This document shows, piece after piece, positions 42,278 through 50,388 of a stretch of 64,000 bases of DNA. The position numbers and the translations under genes were made by a program. The stretch's first letter is position 1, and each line of letters begins with the position of its first letter. The notes under the pieces were generated by a model. That model was not told where the DNA came from and did no database searches. It saw nothing but the letters and a program-made list of their open reading frames with translations. This stretch comes from Propionibacteriaceae bacterium UBA7704 (GTDB lineage: Bacteria; Actinomycetota; Actinomycetes; Propionibacteriales; Propionibacteriaceae): NCBI GenBank assembly GCA_002482525.1, contig DLGC01000010.1, forward strand, positions 1-64,000, written 5' to 3'.

Positions 42278-43318
42278 TCAGCTCGCCGCCCCGGATCGGG
42301 ACCGTTGGATCAAGGCGCCGGCTGCGAAGTTGATTCCCATGGTGATGATGAACAACACCAACCCGGCGGCCATCAAGGCAGACAGTTCGAACTGCGACGC
42401 CTCGCCGTTGCGCAGAGCGATCAGAGCCGACACCGAGTTCGACCCGGTCGTCAGCACCTGCCAGTTGATGACGAAGACCGGACTGATCACCAGGTAGACC
42501 GCGATGGTCTCCCCCAGTGCCCGGCCCAGGCCGAGCATGGTGCCGCCGACGATGCCTCCGAAACCGAAGGGGTAGACGACGGTGCGGATCATTCCCCATT
42601 TGCTCGAACCCAGGGCGAGCGCGCCTTCGCGTTCGCCGACCGGCGCCTGGGTGAAGACCTCACGCATGATAGAGGCTGCGATCGGGGCCACCATCATGGC
42701 CACCACCAGGCCTGCGATGAGCGCGCTGGCGGTGAACACCGTCGGGGTGGCCAGCGGATCGTCGGGATTGAACTGCGGCGCGGCGAAGATGGGGATCCAC
42801 CCCAGATAGGTGCTCAACCATTGCGCCACCGGCAGCACCTGGCCTTCTAGCCAGAACATTCCCCACAGTCCATAGACCACGCTGGGAATGGCGGCCATCA
42901 GGTCCACCACGCCAACCAGGAGTCCACGCAGGTGTTTGGGGGCGTATTCGGAGATGTAGGTGGCTGTGCCCAGCGCCAACGGGAGGGCCACGGCGATCGC
43001 GATCACCGCAATGGTCACGGTTCCGAAGAGGACCGCCGCAATCCCGAAGCGGTGCGAGTTCGGCTCCCAGGCCTGTTCGGTGAAGAAGGAGAATCCGGCC
43101 GCTGACACCGCCTCCGCACCACGCACGGCCAGGAACAGCCCGACCAAGGTCATTAACAGCAGTACCGCGACGCCGCCGCCGTGGGTGACGATGCCGAAGG
43201 CACGATCCGAGCCACCCAGCCGTGCCGTGATCGCCCTGGGCGAATCCGGTTGCGGACGCACGACGACCTCCGGTTCGGGTGGACGTGCCACCTGACCCAG
43301 CACCGCGGGGTTCGGCAT
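42278..43318 (-). CDS. pstC: Phosphate ABC transporter permease PstC
   Basis: A 346-residue permease and the first gene of the phosphate locus. Six membrane helices follow a 35-residue cytoplasmic N-terminus. The family features VLFGTVTIAVIAIAVALPLA, YISEYAPKHLRG, AIPSVVYGLWGMFWL and the coupling loop REGALALGSSKWGMIRTVVYP are present. The ATG follows AGGAG. The 440 bases upstream hold the promoter region, which it shares divergently with a response-regulator gene. Confidence 0.95.
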   Translation of the reverse strand: MPNPAVLGQVARPPEPEVVVRPQPDSPRAITARLGGSDRAFGIVTHGGGVAVLLLMTLVGLFLAVRGAEAVSAAGFSFFTEQAWEPNSHRFGIAAVLFGTVTIAVIAIAVALPLALGTATYISEYAPKHLRGLLVGVVDLMAAIPSVVYGLWGMFWLEGQVLPVAQWLSTYLGWIPIFAAPQFNPDDPLATPTVFTASALIAGLVVAMMVAPIAASIMREVFTQAPVGEREGALALGSSKWGMIRTVVYPFGFGGIVGGTMLGLGRALGETIAVYLVISPVFVINWQVLTTGSNSVSALIALRNGEASQFELSALMAAGLVLFIITMGINFAAGALIQRSRSGAAS

Positions 43319-43760
43319 CCAGTACTCCTGCTTTCCGTGCGGCCCCGCGATTGCGAGTCCGACGGCGTCAGCGTGCCAAAGGCGTCGCTGTCACCGTCGC
43401 GAGCTAGGTATCGGAATGCCCCGTGTCAGATGAACACCAGGAAACCGCTAACCCTCGGTCAGCGTCGCGCCGCGGTGCGGGCACGGGCACCACAGGCCTG
43501 CAGCAGCCGGGAAGACGGCTTAGTCGCCCCGCAGCGCACGAGCCGAGCCGATCCGTTAAGACGAACTGATGAGTTGGATGAAGTTGCCCTGAGAATTCAT
43601 CCATTCGGACGATAAGTCCCCCGCGAGGAGACGCCACCATCACCGCATTGCCATGCGGGGATCACCGTCTGGACAACTGCCAGCCATCTGGTGTTGACGT
43701 CGCCGTGTCACCATTCGAGTCGAGGCCCTGCGTTCCTGGCCGAGCGAAAGGCAGGTCGGT
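43319..43760. other. Regulatory gap between pstC and the orphan response regulator
   Basis: No gene is evident in these 442 bases. On the minus strand GTTCATCTGAC (43425-43435), adjoined by GGTTTCCTGGT (43436-43446), is a weak PHO-box-like pair at an 11-base period about 110 bases before pstC. An inverted repeat GGATGAA/TTCATCC with a 13-base loop lies at 43576-43602. Both are only candidates, far weaker than the site at 18249. Confidence 0.35.
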
Positions 43761-44477
43761 GTGATCCGGGTGGTCCTCGGTGACGACAATCTTCGACAGC
43801 GCAGAATGCTGCGTCAGCATCTGGAGGAATCCGGCGACATCGTGGTGGTCGGCGAGGCCGGCACGCACGAGGCGGTTCAGTTGCTGGCTCGGAATCGGCG
43901 TCCACACGTTGTACTCACCGACGTACTGTTGGCCGGCAAGCCCGGCCTGGCCACCATTCGGGCGCTGACCGCGCCGCAGCCGGCCCGTGCGGTGGGCGTC
44001 ATGGTGCTCACCTCCCACCGAAACCACGCCCGAGCGATCGATGCCCTCGATTGTGGCGCGATCGCCTTCCTGACCAGACCGATCAACAATGCCGACCTGG
44101 CATCGTTCGTGCGGGCTGCCGCTGCCGGCCAGGTACTGCTCTCGGCCACCGTCACCACCGCGATCCGCACCGAATTAGTGGCTCGCGGAGCGATGCTGTG
44201 GGGTGATCGGGATCCGATCACCGACCTGCTCACCGCTACCGAACTCAGCGTGGTGGCCCTGCTGTGCTCAGGCTTGACCACCAACGAGGCGATCGCCGAG
44301 CAGCACCATGTGAGCGTCAACACCGTGCGATCCCAGTTGCAGCGGTGTCTACGCAAGACAGGCTTGAGTGATCGCACCCAACTGGCGCTGTGGGGGGTGC
44401 GGCACGGCCTGGGTCAGCCGAGCCGTCCTACGCCGCCACTCTCACCGGATCTGCTCGCGCTGCCGGATTCGGGGTAG
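43761..44477 (+). CDS. NarL/LuxR-type response regulator, orphan, with atypical receiver
   Basis: A 238-residue regulator. The receiver domain (1-120) has Asp8/Asp9, phosphoacceptor Asp54 (VVLTDVLL) and Thr84, but the invariant lysine position reads FLTRPI (Arg106). A LuxR-type helix-turn-helix (about 155-215, with LTATELSVVALLCSGLTTNE and VSVNTVRSQLQRCLRKTG) follows, then a Pro-rich tail. The Arg substitution suggests altered or phosphorylation-independent signalling. No histidine kinase is adjacent. GTG at 43761 follows AAAGGCAGG. Its last 36 bases overlap the end of the convergent GTPase gene. Confidence 0.86.
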   Translation: MIRVVLGDDNLRQRRMLRQHLEESGDIVVVGEAGTHEAVQLLARNRRPHVVLTDVLLAGKPGLATIRALTAPQPARAVGVMVLTSHRNHARAIDALDCGAIAFLTRPINNADLASFVRAAAAGQVLLSATVTTAIRTELVARGAMLWGDRDPITDLLTATELSVVALLCSGLTTNEAIAEQHHVSVNTVRSQLQRCLRKTGLSDRTQLALWGVRHGLGQPSRPTPPLSPDLLALPDSG

Positions 44478-45572
44478 CCGCTTGGCCAGCTCGGATTCGA
44501 AGAGGTGACGCACGGCCTCGGTGTCGACCTTGCCGTCCAGCATCGGCAGGTTCTTGGTGAACGCCCGCTGGCATACCACCAGCCAGGCCTGACCCATCGC
44601 CAAGGTGAAGCCTGAGGCGACGGTGGCGTTGATCACACCGCCTGCCACGGATCCGGCACCGGGAATCAGCTTCAGCAGGCTCGACGCCGCAGCCCGGCCC
44701 GCCGAGGTGGCCACCGAGGTCGATGCCACCGCCAGCAACGCGGACTTGTCCAGACCGAAGCCGTGCAGGTGGGCGATGCGCGCCATCATCGACAACTGGA
44801 TGGGCACCAGTACCGCCGCTGAGGAGAACGGGATCGGCACCGCGGCGGCAGCAGCCGCTGCAGTGACAGCGGCGGCTACGGTCTTGTTCGATTGCGACGA
44901 TTTGAGTTCCAGATCGATCTCCTGCGCTGCGGCGAGGGCTGCCTGAACCGCTTCTGGAGCACGGTGAAAGGTCGCCCGTAACACGTCGATCAAGCCGTAG
45001 GGCGACTGACCGGCGAACTGGTCCCTCAAGGCGTAGGTCATGAAGGGGCGCCCGCCGTAGATCGGCAGGTTGCGGTCTTTGATCTGGTTGGCGAGCTCGA
45101 CGGCGTCGGGATGGAATCGACCTTCCCGCATCGGAACCTGAGTCAGCACCACGACCACCGGCAGGCCGAGGTCCGCCAGGGTACGGATGAAGCGCTCCTC
45201 GACCTCCTCGAACCGGCGGTCCATGCCACGCACGCAGTACCAGGCGACATGGATCTGGTCACTCAGTGCCTTGGTGCGGGATTGCTTCACCATGTCGGTG
45301 AGCTCTTTGAGGATTTCGGCGTCATCGCGCCCGATCTCCACCCCGCGGGTGTCGATGATGCCCAAGGTGCCGCGGTCGTCGAGGTAGATGTGCGAACCCA
45401 TCGTGACCGGCGCCCCGATGCCGGTGTCGGCCACCGGCGCGCCGAAGATGGCATTGACCAAGGTGGACTTTCCCACCCCGGTCTTGCCGAAGACTGCAAT
45501 ATTCACACGACCGAGTTGCTCGGCCTGTTTGCCGAACTCGGCGCTGAACGATTCGGTGAACCACTGGGTCAT
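44442..45572 (-). CDS. GTPase with C-terminal hydrophobic (DUF697-like) domain
   Basis: A 376-residue P-loop GTPase. G1 is GKTGVGKSTL (about 29-38), G3 is DTRG (about 74-77) and a G4-like VLTQVP lies near 143. The C-terminal half is Ala-rich and amphipathic to hydrophobic (AAAAAAAVPIPFSSAAVLVPIQ and later GAGSVAGGVINATVASG), as in the HSR1/DUF697 GTPases that associate with membranes. The cellular role is unknown. The ATG at 45572 has a TAGGCT hexamer 6 bases upstream (45579-45584), suggesting leaderless expression. It is monocistronic and its 3' end overlaps the response regulator by 36 bases. Confidence 0.85.
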   Translation of the reverse strand: MTQWFTESFSAEFGKQAEQLGRVNIAVFGKTGVGKSTLVNAIFGAPVADTGIGAPVTMGSHIYLDDRGTLGIIDTRGVEIGRDDAEILKELTDMVKQSRTKALSDQIHVAWYCVRGMDRRFEEVEERFIRTLADLGLPVVVVLTQVPMREGRFHPDAVELANQIKDRNLPIYGGRPFMTYALRDQFAGQSPYGLIDVLRATFHRAPEAVQAALAAAQEIDLELKSSQSNKTVAAAVTAAAAAAAVPIPFSSAAVLVPIQLSMMARIAHLHGFGLDKSALLAVASTSVATSAGRAAASSLLKLIPGAGSVAGGVINATVASGFTLAMGQAWLVVCQRAFTKNLPMLDGKVDTEAVRHLFESELAKRLPRIRQREQIR

Positions 45573-45578
45573 GCAGCC

Positions 45579-45584
45579 AGCCTA
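45579..45584 (-). promoter_or_regulatory. Candidate -10 box (TAGGCT) of the GTPase gene
   Basis: On the minus strand TAGGCT, then GGCTGC, then the ATG. This is the same hexamer and gap as in front of gpmA. Confidence 0.5.
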
Positions 45585-45693
45585 GGGAGCACCCTTTCGC
45601 AAAGACATGGGGACCTCCCCTGACCCAACCCCGCTCGGGCCTCCCGCCGCGCCCTGACCAGGTCTCGCCTGCGGCGGCATGCCGCCAACCGGT

Positions 45694-46347
45694 CTAGGGA
45701 CTGATGTAGCGCCGAGGGCTGGTCACCGTGGTGCTGTAATAGCCCGGCGCCGAGGCGGTTACCCGCACGCTCAGATACCTTCCGGCGTCGGCGGAGGTCG
45801 ACTGATACTTGTCCTTGGTCGCCGTGGGAGCAATGATGGCAACTCCGTCGCGGAACCACTGGTAGCGGTAAGTCGCTCCAACGGCCGGGCCGACGTTGGG
45901 CCACAACATGTTCACCGCCAAGAGATTGCCCGCGTAGGTGTTGTTGCTGATCCACACCTGTCCGGGGGTGATCCTCCCTCGACCGATGGGATTGACCAGC
46001 CGCACCGTTCTGCTTTTTGCCTTGTAGCCCTTCTTCTTGGCCGTCACCTTGATCTGGAGCTGCCTTCCCAGATCCAGCCGCGTGGGTCGATATGTCTGCT
46101 TGGTGGCGTACTTGATCTTTGTTCCTGATCGATACCACTGGTAGCTGTACGTGAGCCGTTTCGGCTTCCACCCCTTGGTCGATACCGTCAATTTGCCGCC
46201 GACGACGGCTGTCCCTGAGAGTGCGATTGTGCCGGTCGTGATTCGCTTCGCCGCCCACGCCTCGGTGCCCGGTACCAGTCCGATCATCAAGGTCAACGCC
46301 ACGAGCGCCGACACCATCCGTCCACCCGGTTTTAACAGCTTCCCCAT
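45694..46347 (-). CDS. Small secreted protein made of Ig-like modules
   Basis: A 217-residue exported protein. A signal peptide (about 1-31, ending TEAWA) is followed by two Ig-like modules: about 40-115 with YSYQWYRSGTKI, and about 120-215 with YRYQWFRDGVAI. Each ends in a GY-containing strand. No catalytic domain is fused, so it is effectively the module shared by the phosphatase, the binding protein and the LRR proteins standing alone. ATG 46347 follows GGAGTGG. It is divergent from the second LRR gene and might be co-regulated with it. Confidence 0.75.
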   Translation of the reverse strand: MGKLLKPGGRMVSALVALTLMIGLVPGTEAWAAKRITTGTIALSGTAVVGGKLTVSTKGWKPKRLTYSYQWYRSGTKIKYATKQTYRPTRLDLGRQLQIKVTAKKKGYKAKSRTVRLVNPIGRGRITPGQVWISNNTYAGNLLAVNMLWPNVGPAVGATYRYQWFRDGVAIIAPTATKDKYQSTSADAGRYLSVRVTASAPGYYSTTVTSPRRYISP

Positions 46348-46595
46348 TGCCACTCCAACCCGAGTACCTAGGCCGAATTGTGCCACTCTCGCGGTGCAAT
46401 GAACAGTGTTTCCGCCATCGGAATCGATCACCGGTCGCGCACCTGCGTACCCAGAAAGGCGTTCCCCAACCGCACGAACGCCACCACGTTGGGCGTTCAG
46501 TCGGAAAGCCCATTGGGGCGCACGCTATCGGTGGCCCCATGCAAGGACTACAAGGGGTGCTGAGAACGGGACAGACAACGGAGAACACCGTCTGC

Positions 46596-46601
46596 TATCT
46601 T
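46596..46601 (+). promoter_or_regulatory. Candidate -10 box (TATCTT) of the second LRR gene
   Basis: TATCTT is followed by CCCTGA and the GTG at 46608, the same six-base geometry as in front of its paralogue at 27844. Confidence 0.45.
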
Positions 46602-46607
46602 CCCTGA

Positions 46608-48509
46608 GTGAGGGTGGTTCATCGGTCGCCACGACAACGGACGCGTCCAATTCTCATTGTCATCGCACTGTGTTTCGCCATGCTCGGCATCGGACCTGCG
46701 CCTGCCCATGCCGCGAATACAGTGCTCATCCCCGATCCGGCTCTTCGAAGCTGCGTACAAAACGAGCTGCAAGCGCACAGCATTTCGACCGAACTCACTG
46801 ACGAGAACCTCGCGGCACTCCCATCCATCTCATGCTCAGCGACGCGTGACGGCACTATTGCCAGTCTCGCCGGGTTGGAAAACCTGGCCAACGCTGATCA
46901 AGTCTCGCTTCCCGCAACAACGGTGTCGAATCTCACTGCACTGACCACACTGCCGAAGCTGACGACACTGTCGTTGGCGAGCACGACGCTGACCGATGGT
47001 TCGACGCTTGGCCAGCTGACTCAACTCACAGTCCTGCACCTGGATACACCGCAGCTCGGGAACGTCGGTTTCCTCTCCGAGCTCAGCCACCTGCGGGGCT
47101 TGAGACTGAAGGTTGCTGCCACGGCGTCAATGGCCCCGATTGCGCAGCTCGCCGATTTGTACTCTCTCTATCTCACTGTGCAAACGCCACAACTCCCGGA
47201 ACTCACTCTGCCGCCGAGCGTACGAGCCCTGGGGGTTCTGGGAACATCTCTCACCACCGTGAACGCGTTGCCCAACGCAAGCCACGTCACGACCCTCGTC
47301 CTCGACCAGACTCGCAAGCTCGTCGAGCTCGACGGGTTGGAAGGACTCTCGGGACTCACCACTCTCTACATCGGCGAAGGTAGCTTTCGCGACCTGCATC
47401 CGTTGACGTCGCTGACATCACTCACCAAACTGCGTGCCAACAACGGTGTGGTCGATGACCTCTCAGGCTTGGCCAACCTAACGCAGTTGACCACGCTCGA
47501 ACTGGCGAACAACGACATCAGCGATCTCACGCCGCTGGCCGAACTGATCAATCTGAGCTACGTCAAGCTATCGGACAATCGTGTTTCTGATGTGACCGCT
47601 CTGGCCGGTGTTGCGCCCGACGCTACCGTCCAACTGAGCGGCAATCGTCTGCGTGACCTCAGCCCGTTACCCGATGGCGCAACGGTGTACGCACTGAACC
47701 AGGCCACGCTGAAAGCGCCCGCCGCGACGGTCGGCGTCCCCTTCGACCTCGGCTTGCGAGCGGTTGATGGAACTCCACTGTGCCCGTCGTATCGGCAGAG
47801 TGCGCAGTGCGATGCCGGTCGAGTTAGCTATCCGCAATCAGGCACCTATGCCGGCACCGCTGTCTCCGCCGATGGCAGATTCCGGGTTGAAGTGTCACAG
47901 TATGCGGGCCCTGACCGGCCCTTCGAAGCGACGCTTCGTCCCAAAGTTGAAGGAACACCGCTGGTCGGACGCGTCTTGAGTTCGTCCTACCCGACGTGGA
48001 TTCCGTACCCGGACACCGGGAGCTTCCGCTGGTATTCGGGAGGCAAGGCGATCACCGGCTCTCTCGGAGCGGGGCAGACCTATCGGCTCCGTACTTCCGA
48101 TGTCGGCAAACGCGTTCACGTCTGCTACACCGCCTCCCGAGACGGCTTCATCACGACGCAAGCGTGTTCGGCTCCCACCCTGGCCGTCCACAGCGGCGAC
48201 ATCTACTCGACGGCTCGCCCCACCATCAAGCGGAAACGCTACGGCAGGTTGGGCGTCGTGCTCGAGGGTAGGTTCAACGCCAATCGCTGGGACCCCGGGG
48301 TCGTGTTCCACTACCAGTGCTACCGCAACGGCAAACGAGTACGGCATTACAAGGGCGCCACCGAGAGAGGCCCCGTGTCCATCGGCTTCCTCACACGGCG
48401 CGACGTGGGCGCCCGCTACGAACTGCGGGTCAAAGCCACCAAGCCCGGCTGCCGCCCTGTCGTGGTCTACTCCAAGACCTTCCGCGTGAAGAAGTCCACC
48501 CTGCGCTGA
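46608..48509 (+). CDS. Secreted leucine-rich-repeat protein, paralogue of the 27.8-kb gene
   Basis: A 633-residue exported protein. The signal peptide (about 1-36) ends APAHA. A conserved start IPDPALRSCVQNELQ is followed by LRRs (about 70-370, for example LTQLTTLELANNDISDLTPL and INLSYVKLSDNRVSDVTAL). A GLRAVDGTPLCPSY segment is shared with the paralogue, and two Ig-like modules follow. In the second, the core reads FHYQCYRNG, so the usual tryptophan is cysteine. A nearby KPGCRP may pair with it. The tail is basic (KKSTLR). GTG 46608 is probably leaderless. The local GC content looks a little lower than that of the neighbours. The function is presumably surface binding. Confidence 0.83.
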   Translation: MRVVHRSPRQRTRPILIVIALCFAMLGIGPAPAHAANTVLIPDPALRSCVQNELQAHSISTELTDENLAALPSISCSATRDGTIASLAGLENLANADQVSLPATTVSNLTALTTLPKLTTLSLASTTLTDGSTLGQLTQLTVLHLDTPQLGNVGFLSELSHLRGLRLKVAATASMAPIAQLADLYSLYLTVQTPQLPELTLPPSVRALGVLGTSLTTVNALPNASHVTTLVLDQTRKLVELDGLEGLSGLTTLYIGEGSFRDLHPLTSLTSLTKLRANNGVVDDLSGLANLTQLTTLELANNDISDLTPLAELINLSYVKLSDNRVSDVTALAGVAPDATVQLSGNRLRDLSPLPDGATVYALNQATLKAPAATVGVPFDLGLRAVDGTPLCPSYRQSAQCDAGRVSYPQSGTYAGTAVSADGRFRVEVSQYAGPDRPFEATLRPKVEGTPLVGRVLSSSYPTWIPYPDTGSFRWYSGGKAITGSLGAGQTYRLRTSDVGKRVHVCYTASRDGFITTQACSAPTLAVHSGDIYSTARPTIKRKRYGRLGVVLEGRFNANRWDPGVVFHYQCYRNGKRVRHYKGATERGPVSIGFLTRRDVGARYELRVKATKPGCRPVVVYSKTFRVKKSTLR

Positions 48510-48547
48510 TACCCAACCGCGCTCGCGTCCCCTGATCGACGCGACTC

Positions 48548-48609
48548 TGCGCTCGAATCGTGTTCTTTGCGCCGGAAATTTGCAGCGCAAAGAACGCGTT
48601 TCGAGCGCA
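48548..48609. terminator. Long bidirectional hairpin between convergent genes
   Basis: A 25-base arm (48548-48572, starting TGCGCTCGAATCG) pairs with a second 25-base arm (48585-48609, ending TTTCGAGCGCA) with two imperfect positions and a 12-base loop. It lies between the stops of the LRR gene and the convergent hydrolase gene, so it probably terminates both. Confidence 0.75.
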
Positions 48610-48628
48610 AGGTGGGGGAAGGGGGCGG

Positions 48629-49585
48629 CTAGGTGGTGACGGTCTTTACTGGGTGGTCGGTGAGGACGGCGACTACGGCGTCGATGGTGATCTGTAGGTA
48701 GCTGCGGCCGTCCTGCTCGGAGAAGGTGTTGGGGTCGAAATAGTGGGCCTTGGCGTTGTGGTTGATCGGGCCGAGGTCGTAGATGGTAATACGGCCTTGG
48801 GCCAGAGCGTCACTCCACGGCGAGAAGACGGCGTGCGGCCAGCGACCGGCGAACATGACGCCACCGAGCTTTTCGAAGATGTCCTTGGTGCCGCGCAGAT
48901 GCCAGACCTGCTCCACCCGATTCAGCCCGGGATCGTCGCTCATCATGCCGCCGATGGACACCACCCGAATCGGGATGTCGCTCATTCCTAGATAGCTGGC
49001 TGCCCCGATGGAGATCTGAGCACCACCACTGAATCCGACCAGGGTCACCGGTTTGCCGCTGTCGAACGGATACCCGTTGCGCAGCAACGCTTCGAATACC
49101 TCCCGAGCGGTGCCGATGTTGTAGGTGGGTCCGTAGCGCCGATCGGCGCTGACGAAGAGTTGGGCGGCGTTGCGGCCGTTGATGAGCATGCCTGCCAGCG
49201 ACTCGGGGTTCTTGAAGCGGAGCTTCTCGATCCACTTCCACAGCCACGCCAGCGGACGCTGCCCGGTGAGGCTCTTGTTCTCCACCGAGTAGGGAAACAC
49301 GTCACGGATCAGACAAACCCCGGGGATGTCACCGATCGCGGCGATGAGCGGCTCCTCCTCGGCAGGAACCGAGCGTCCGTCGATGGCACCGATCCCGGAC
49401 AGATAGACGACATACTGCTCGTAGTCGGTGATCGTGTCGATCGCCTGCTCCTCATGGAGTTCAGTGACCAACTCGGCAGCCTCGTCCGCGCCTTCGCGCG
49501 ACCACCAGCCCAGCGCATCCAGCGGCGCAACCGCCAGCGCCAGCAGCACGAAAACGCCGAGCCCGATGAGGATTCCCGAGATCAT
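48629..49585 (-). CDS. Alpha/beta-hydrolase-like membrane-anchored protein
   Basis: A 318-residue protein with an N-terminal membrane helix (about 3-22) and a hydrolase-like domain. The nucleophile elbow VGFSGGAQ (Ser186) follows a beta strand, and RVVSIGG and HLRGTKDIFEKLGG come later in the fold. The substrate is unknown. Catalytic Asp and His cannot be assigned with certainty. The ATG overlaps the stop of the upstream membrane-protein gene (ATGA), so the two are coupled. A long in-frame extension toward 50350 only shadows that gene. Confidence 0.72.
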   Translation of the reverse strand: MISGILIGLGVFVLLALAVAPLDALGWWSREGADEAAELVTELHEEQAIDTITDYEQYVVYLSGIGAIDGRSVPAEEEPLIAAIGDIPGVCLIRDVFPYSVENKSLTGQRPLAWLWKWIEKLRFKNPESLAGMLINGRNAAQLFVSADRRYGPTYNIGTAREVFEALLRNGYPFDSGKPVTLVGFSGGAQISIGAASYLGMSDIPIRVVSIGGMMSDDPGLNRVEQVWHLRGTKDIFEKLGGVMFAGRWPHAVFSPWSDALAQGRITIYDLGPINHNAKAHYFDPNTFSEQDGRSYLQITIDAVVAVLTDHPVKTVTT

Positions 49586-50262
49586 CGCCGGGCCTCCTTG
49601 GCGACGAATCCGCCGTCCAACGGAATGAAGAAGTCGCCGCTGAGCAAATCGGTGCCACTGAGCATCGACGGCCTGCCGGAGACGAGTTGCCAGATCCTGT
49701 CGCCGATCCACTTCATCGGACGCGACAGGCCCCACGACGCGAGTTGCATGACTCCCCAGCCGATCAAGGTGACCACCAAGGCGTGTCCCACGTCGGTGAC
49801 GAAGACGACAGCGACTACGGCCCACAGCGCCACCACGCTCCAGGCCTGCAACACCCGCCCGATCGCCGGCCCGAGGTACGGGATGAGCACCAAGAAGCCA
49901 AAGACCAAGGGGGCGCTGGACAGCATGACTGAGCGCACCACGATCCACGTGCCAGGCCCATCGCTGCCGACTATCGGCGGCGCGACCAGCACGATGACCA
50001 ACGCCTGCACGATGTAGAGCAGCACCATCGCAACCCCGTTGAGCAACAAAGTGACGGCAAAGCGCCAGCCGCGCACTCGGTTGATAAACAGCACCACGCT
50101 GTTGCCGATCAGGGTGGAGACCCCGGCGAGCACCGCAATAGTGATTGCGATCGCGCTTTTGTCCGGCAGCGACTCGAACCATGCGGCCTGGGAAGAATCC
50201 ATCCCAAGGACCATGCCGATCGTCGCGAAAAGGTCCCCAACGAACTCCAAGAAGCCTGTCAC
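49582..50262 (-). CDS. Polytopic membrane protein of unknown function
   Basis: A 226-residue protein with about five or six hydrophobic helices (for example IAITIAVLAGVSTLIGNSVV, LLLNGVAMVLLYIVQALVIV, APLVFGFLVLIPYLG, VVALWAVVAVVFVTDVGHAL) and a polar C-terminus. It has a loose resemblance to Yip1-like integral proteins, which is not secure. GTG 50262 follows AAGGAG at five bases. It is coupled to the hydrolase gene behind it. Confidence 0.72.
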   Translation of the reverse strand: MTGFLEFVGDLFATIGMVLGMDSSQAAWFESLPDKSAIAITIAVLAGVSTLIGNSVVLFINRVRGWRFAVTLLLNGVAMVLLYIVQALVIVLVAPPIVGSDGPGTWIVVRSVMLSSAPLVFGFLVLIPYLGPAIGRVLQAWSVVALWAVVAVVFVTDVGHALVVTLIGWGVMQLASWGLSRPMKWIGDRIWQLVSGRPSMLSGTDLLSGDFFIPLDGGFVAKEARR

Positions 50263-50388
50263 GGTGCTCCTTCGGGTGAAGAATGGGCCGCTTCGACGAT
50301 ATCAGCGCGGCATCGGCCGTGAGCGGGAATTCAAGGCAGCCACAGCCCACCGGCCAGCAGAGCGACGAGCCCGGCGAGCGACCGCCGT

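Noticed and set aside
43425..43446. Confident PHO box in front of pstC
   Set aside because: Only one unit (GTTCATCTGAC) fits well and the second is poor, so it is kept as a weak candidate rather than an assigned site.
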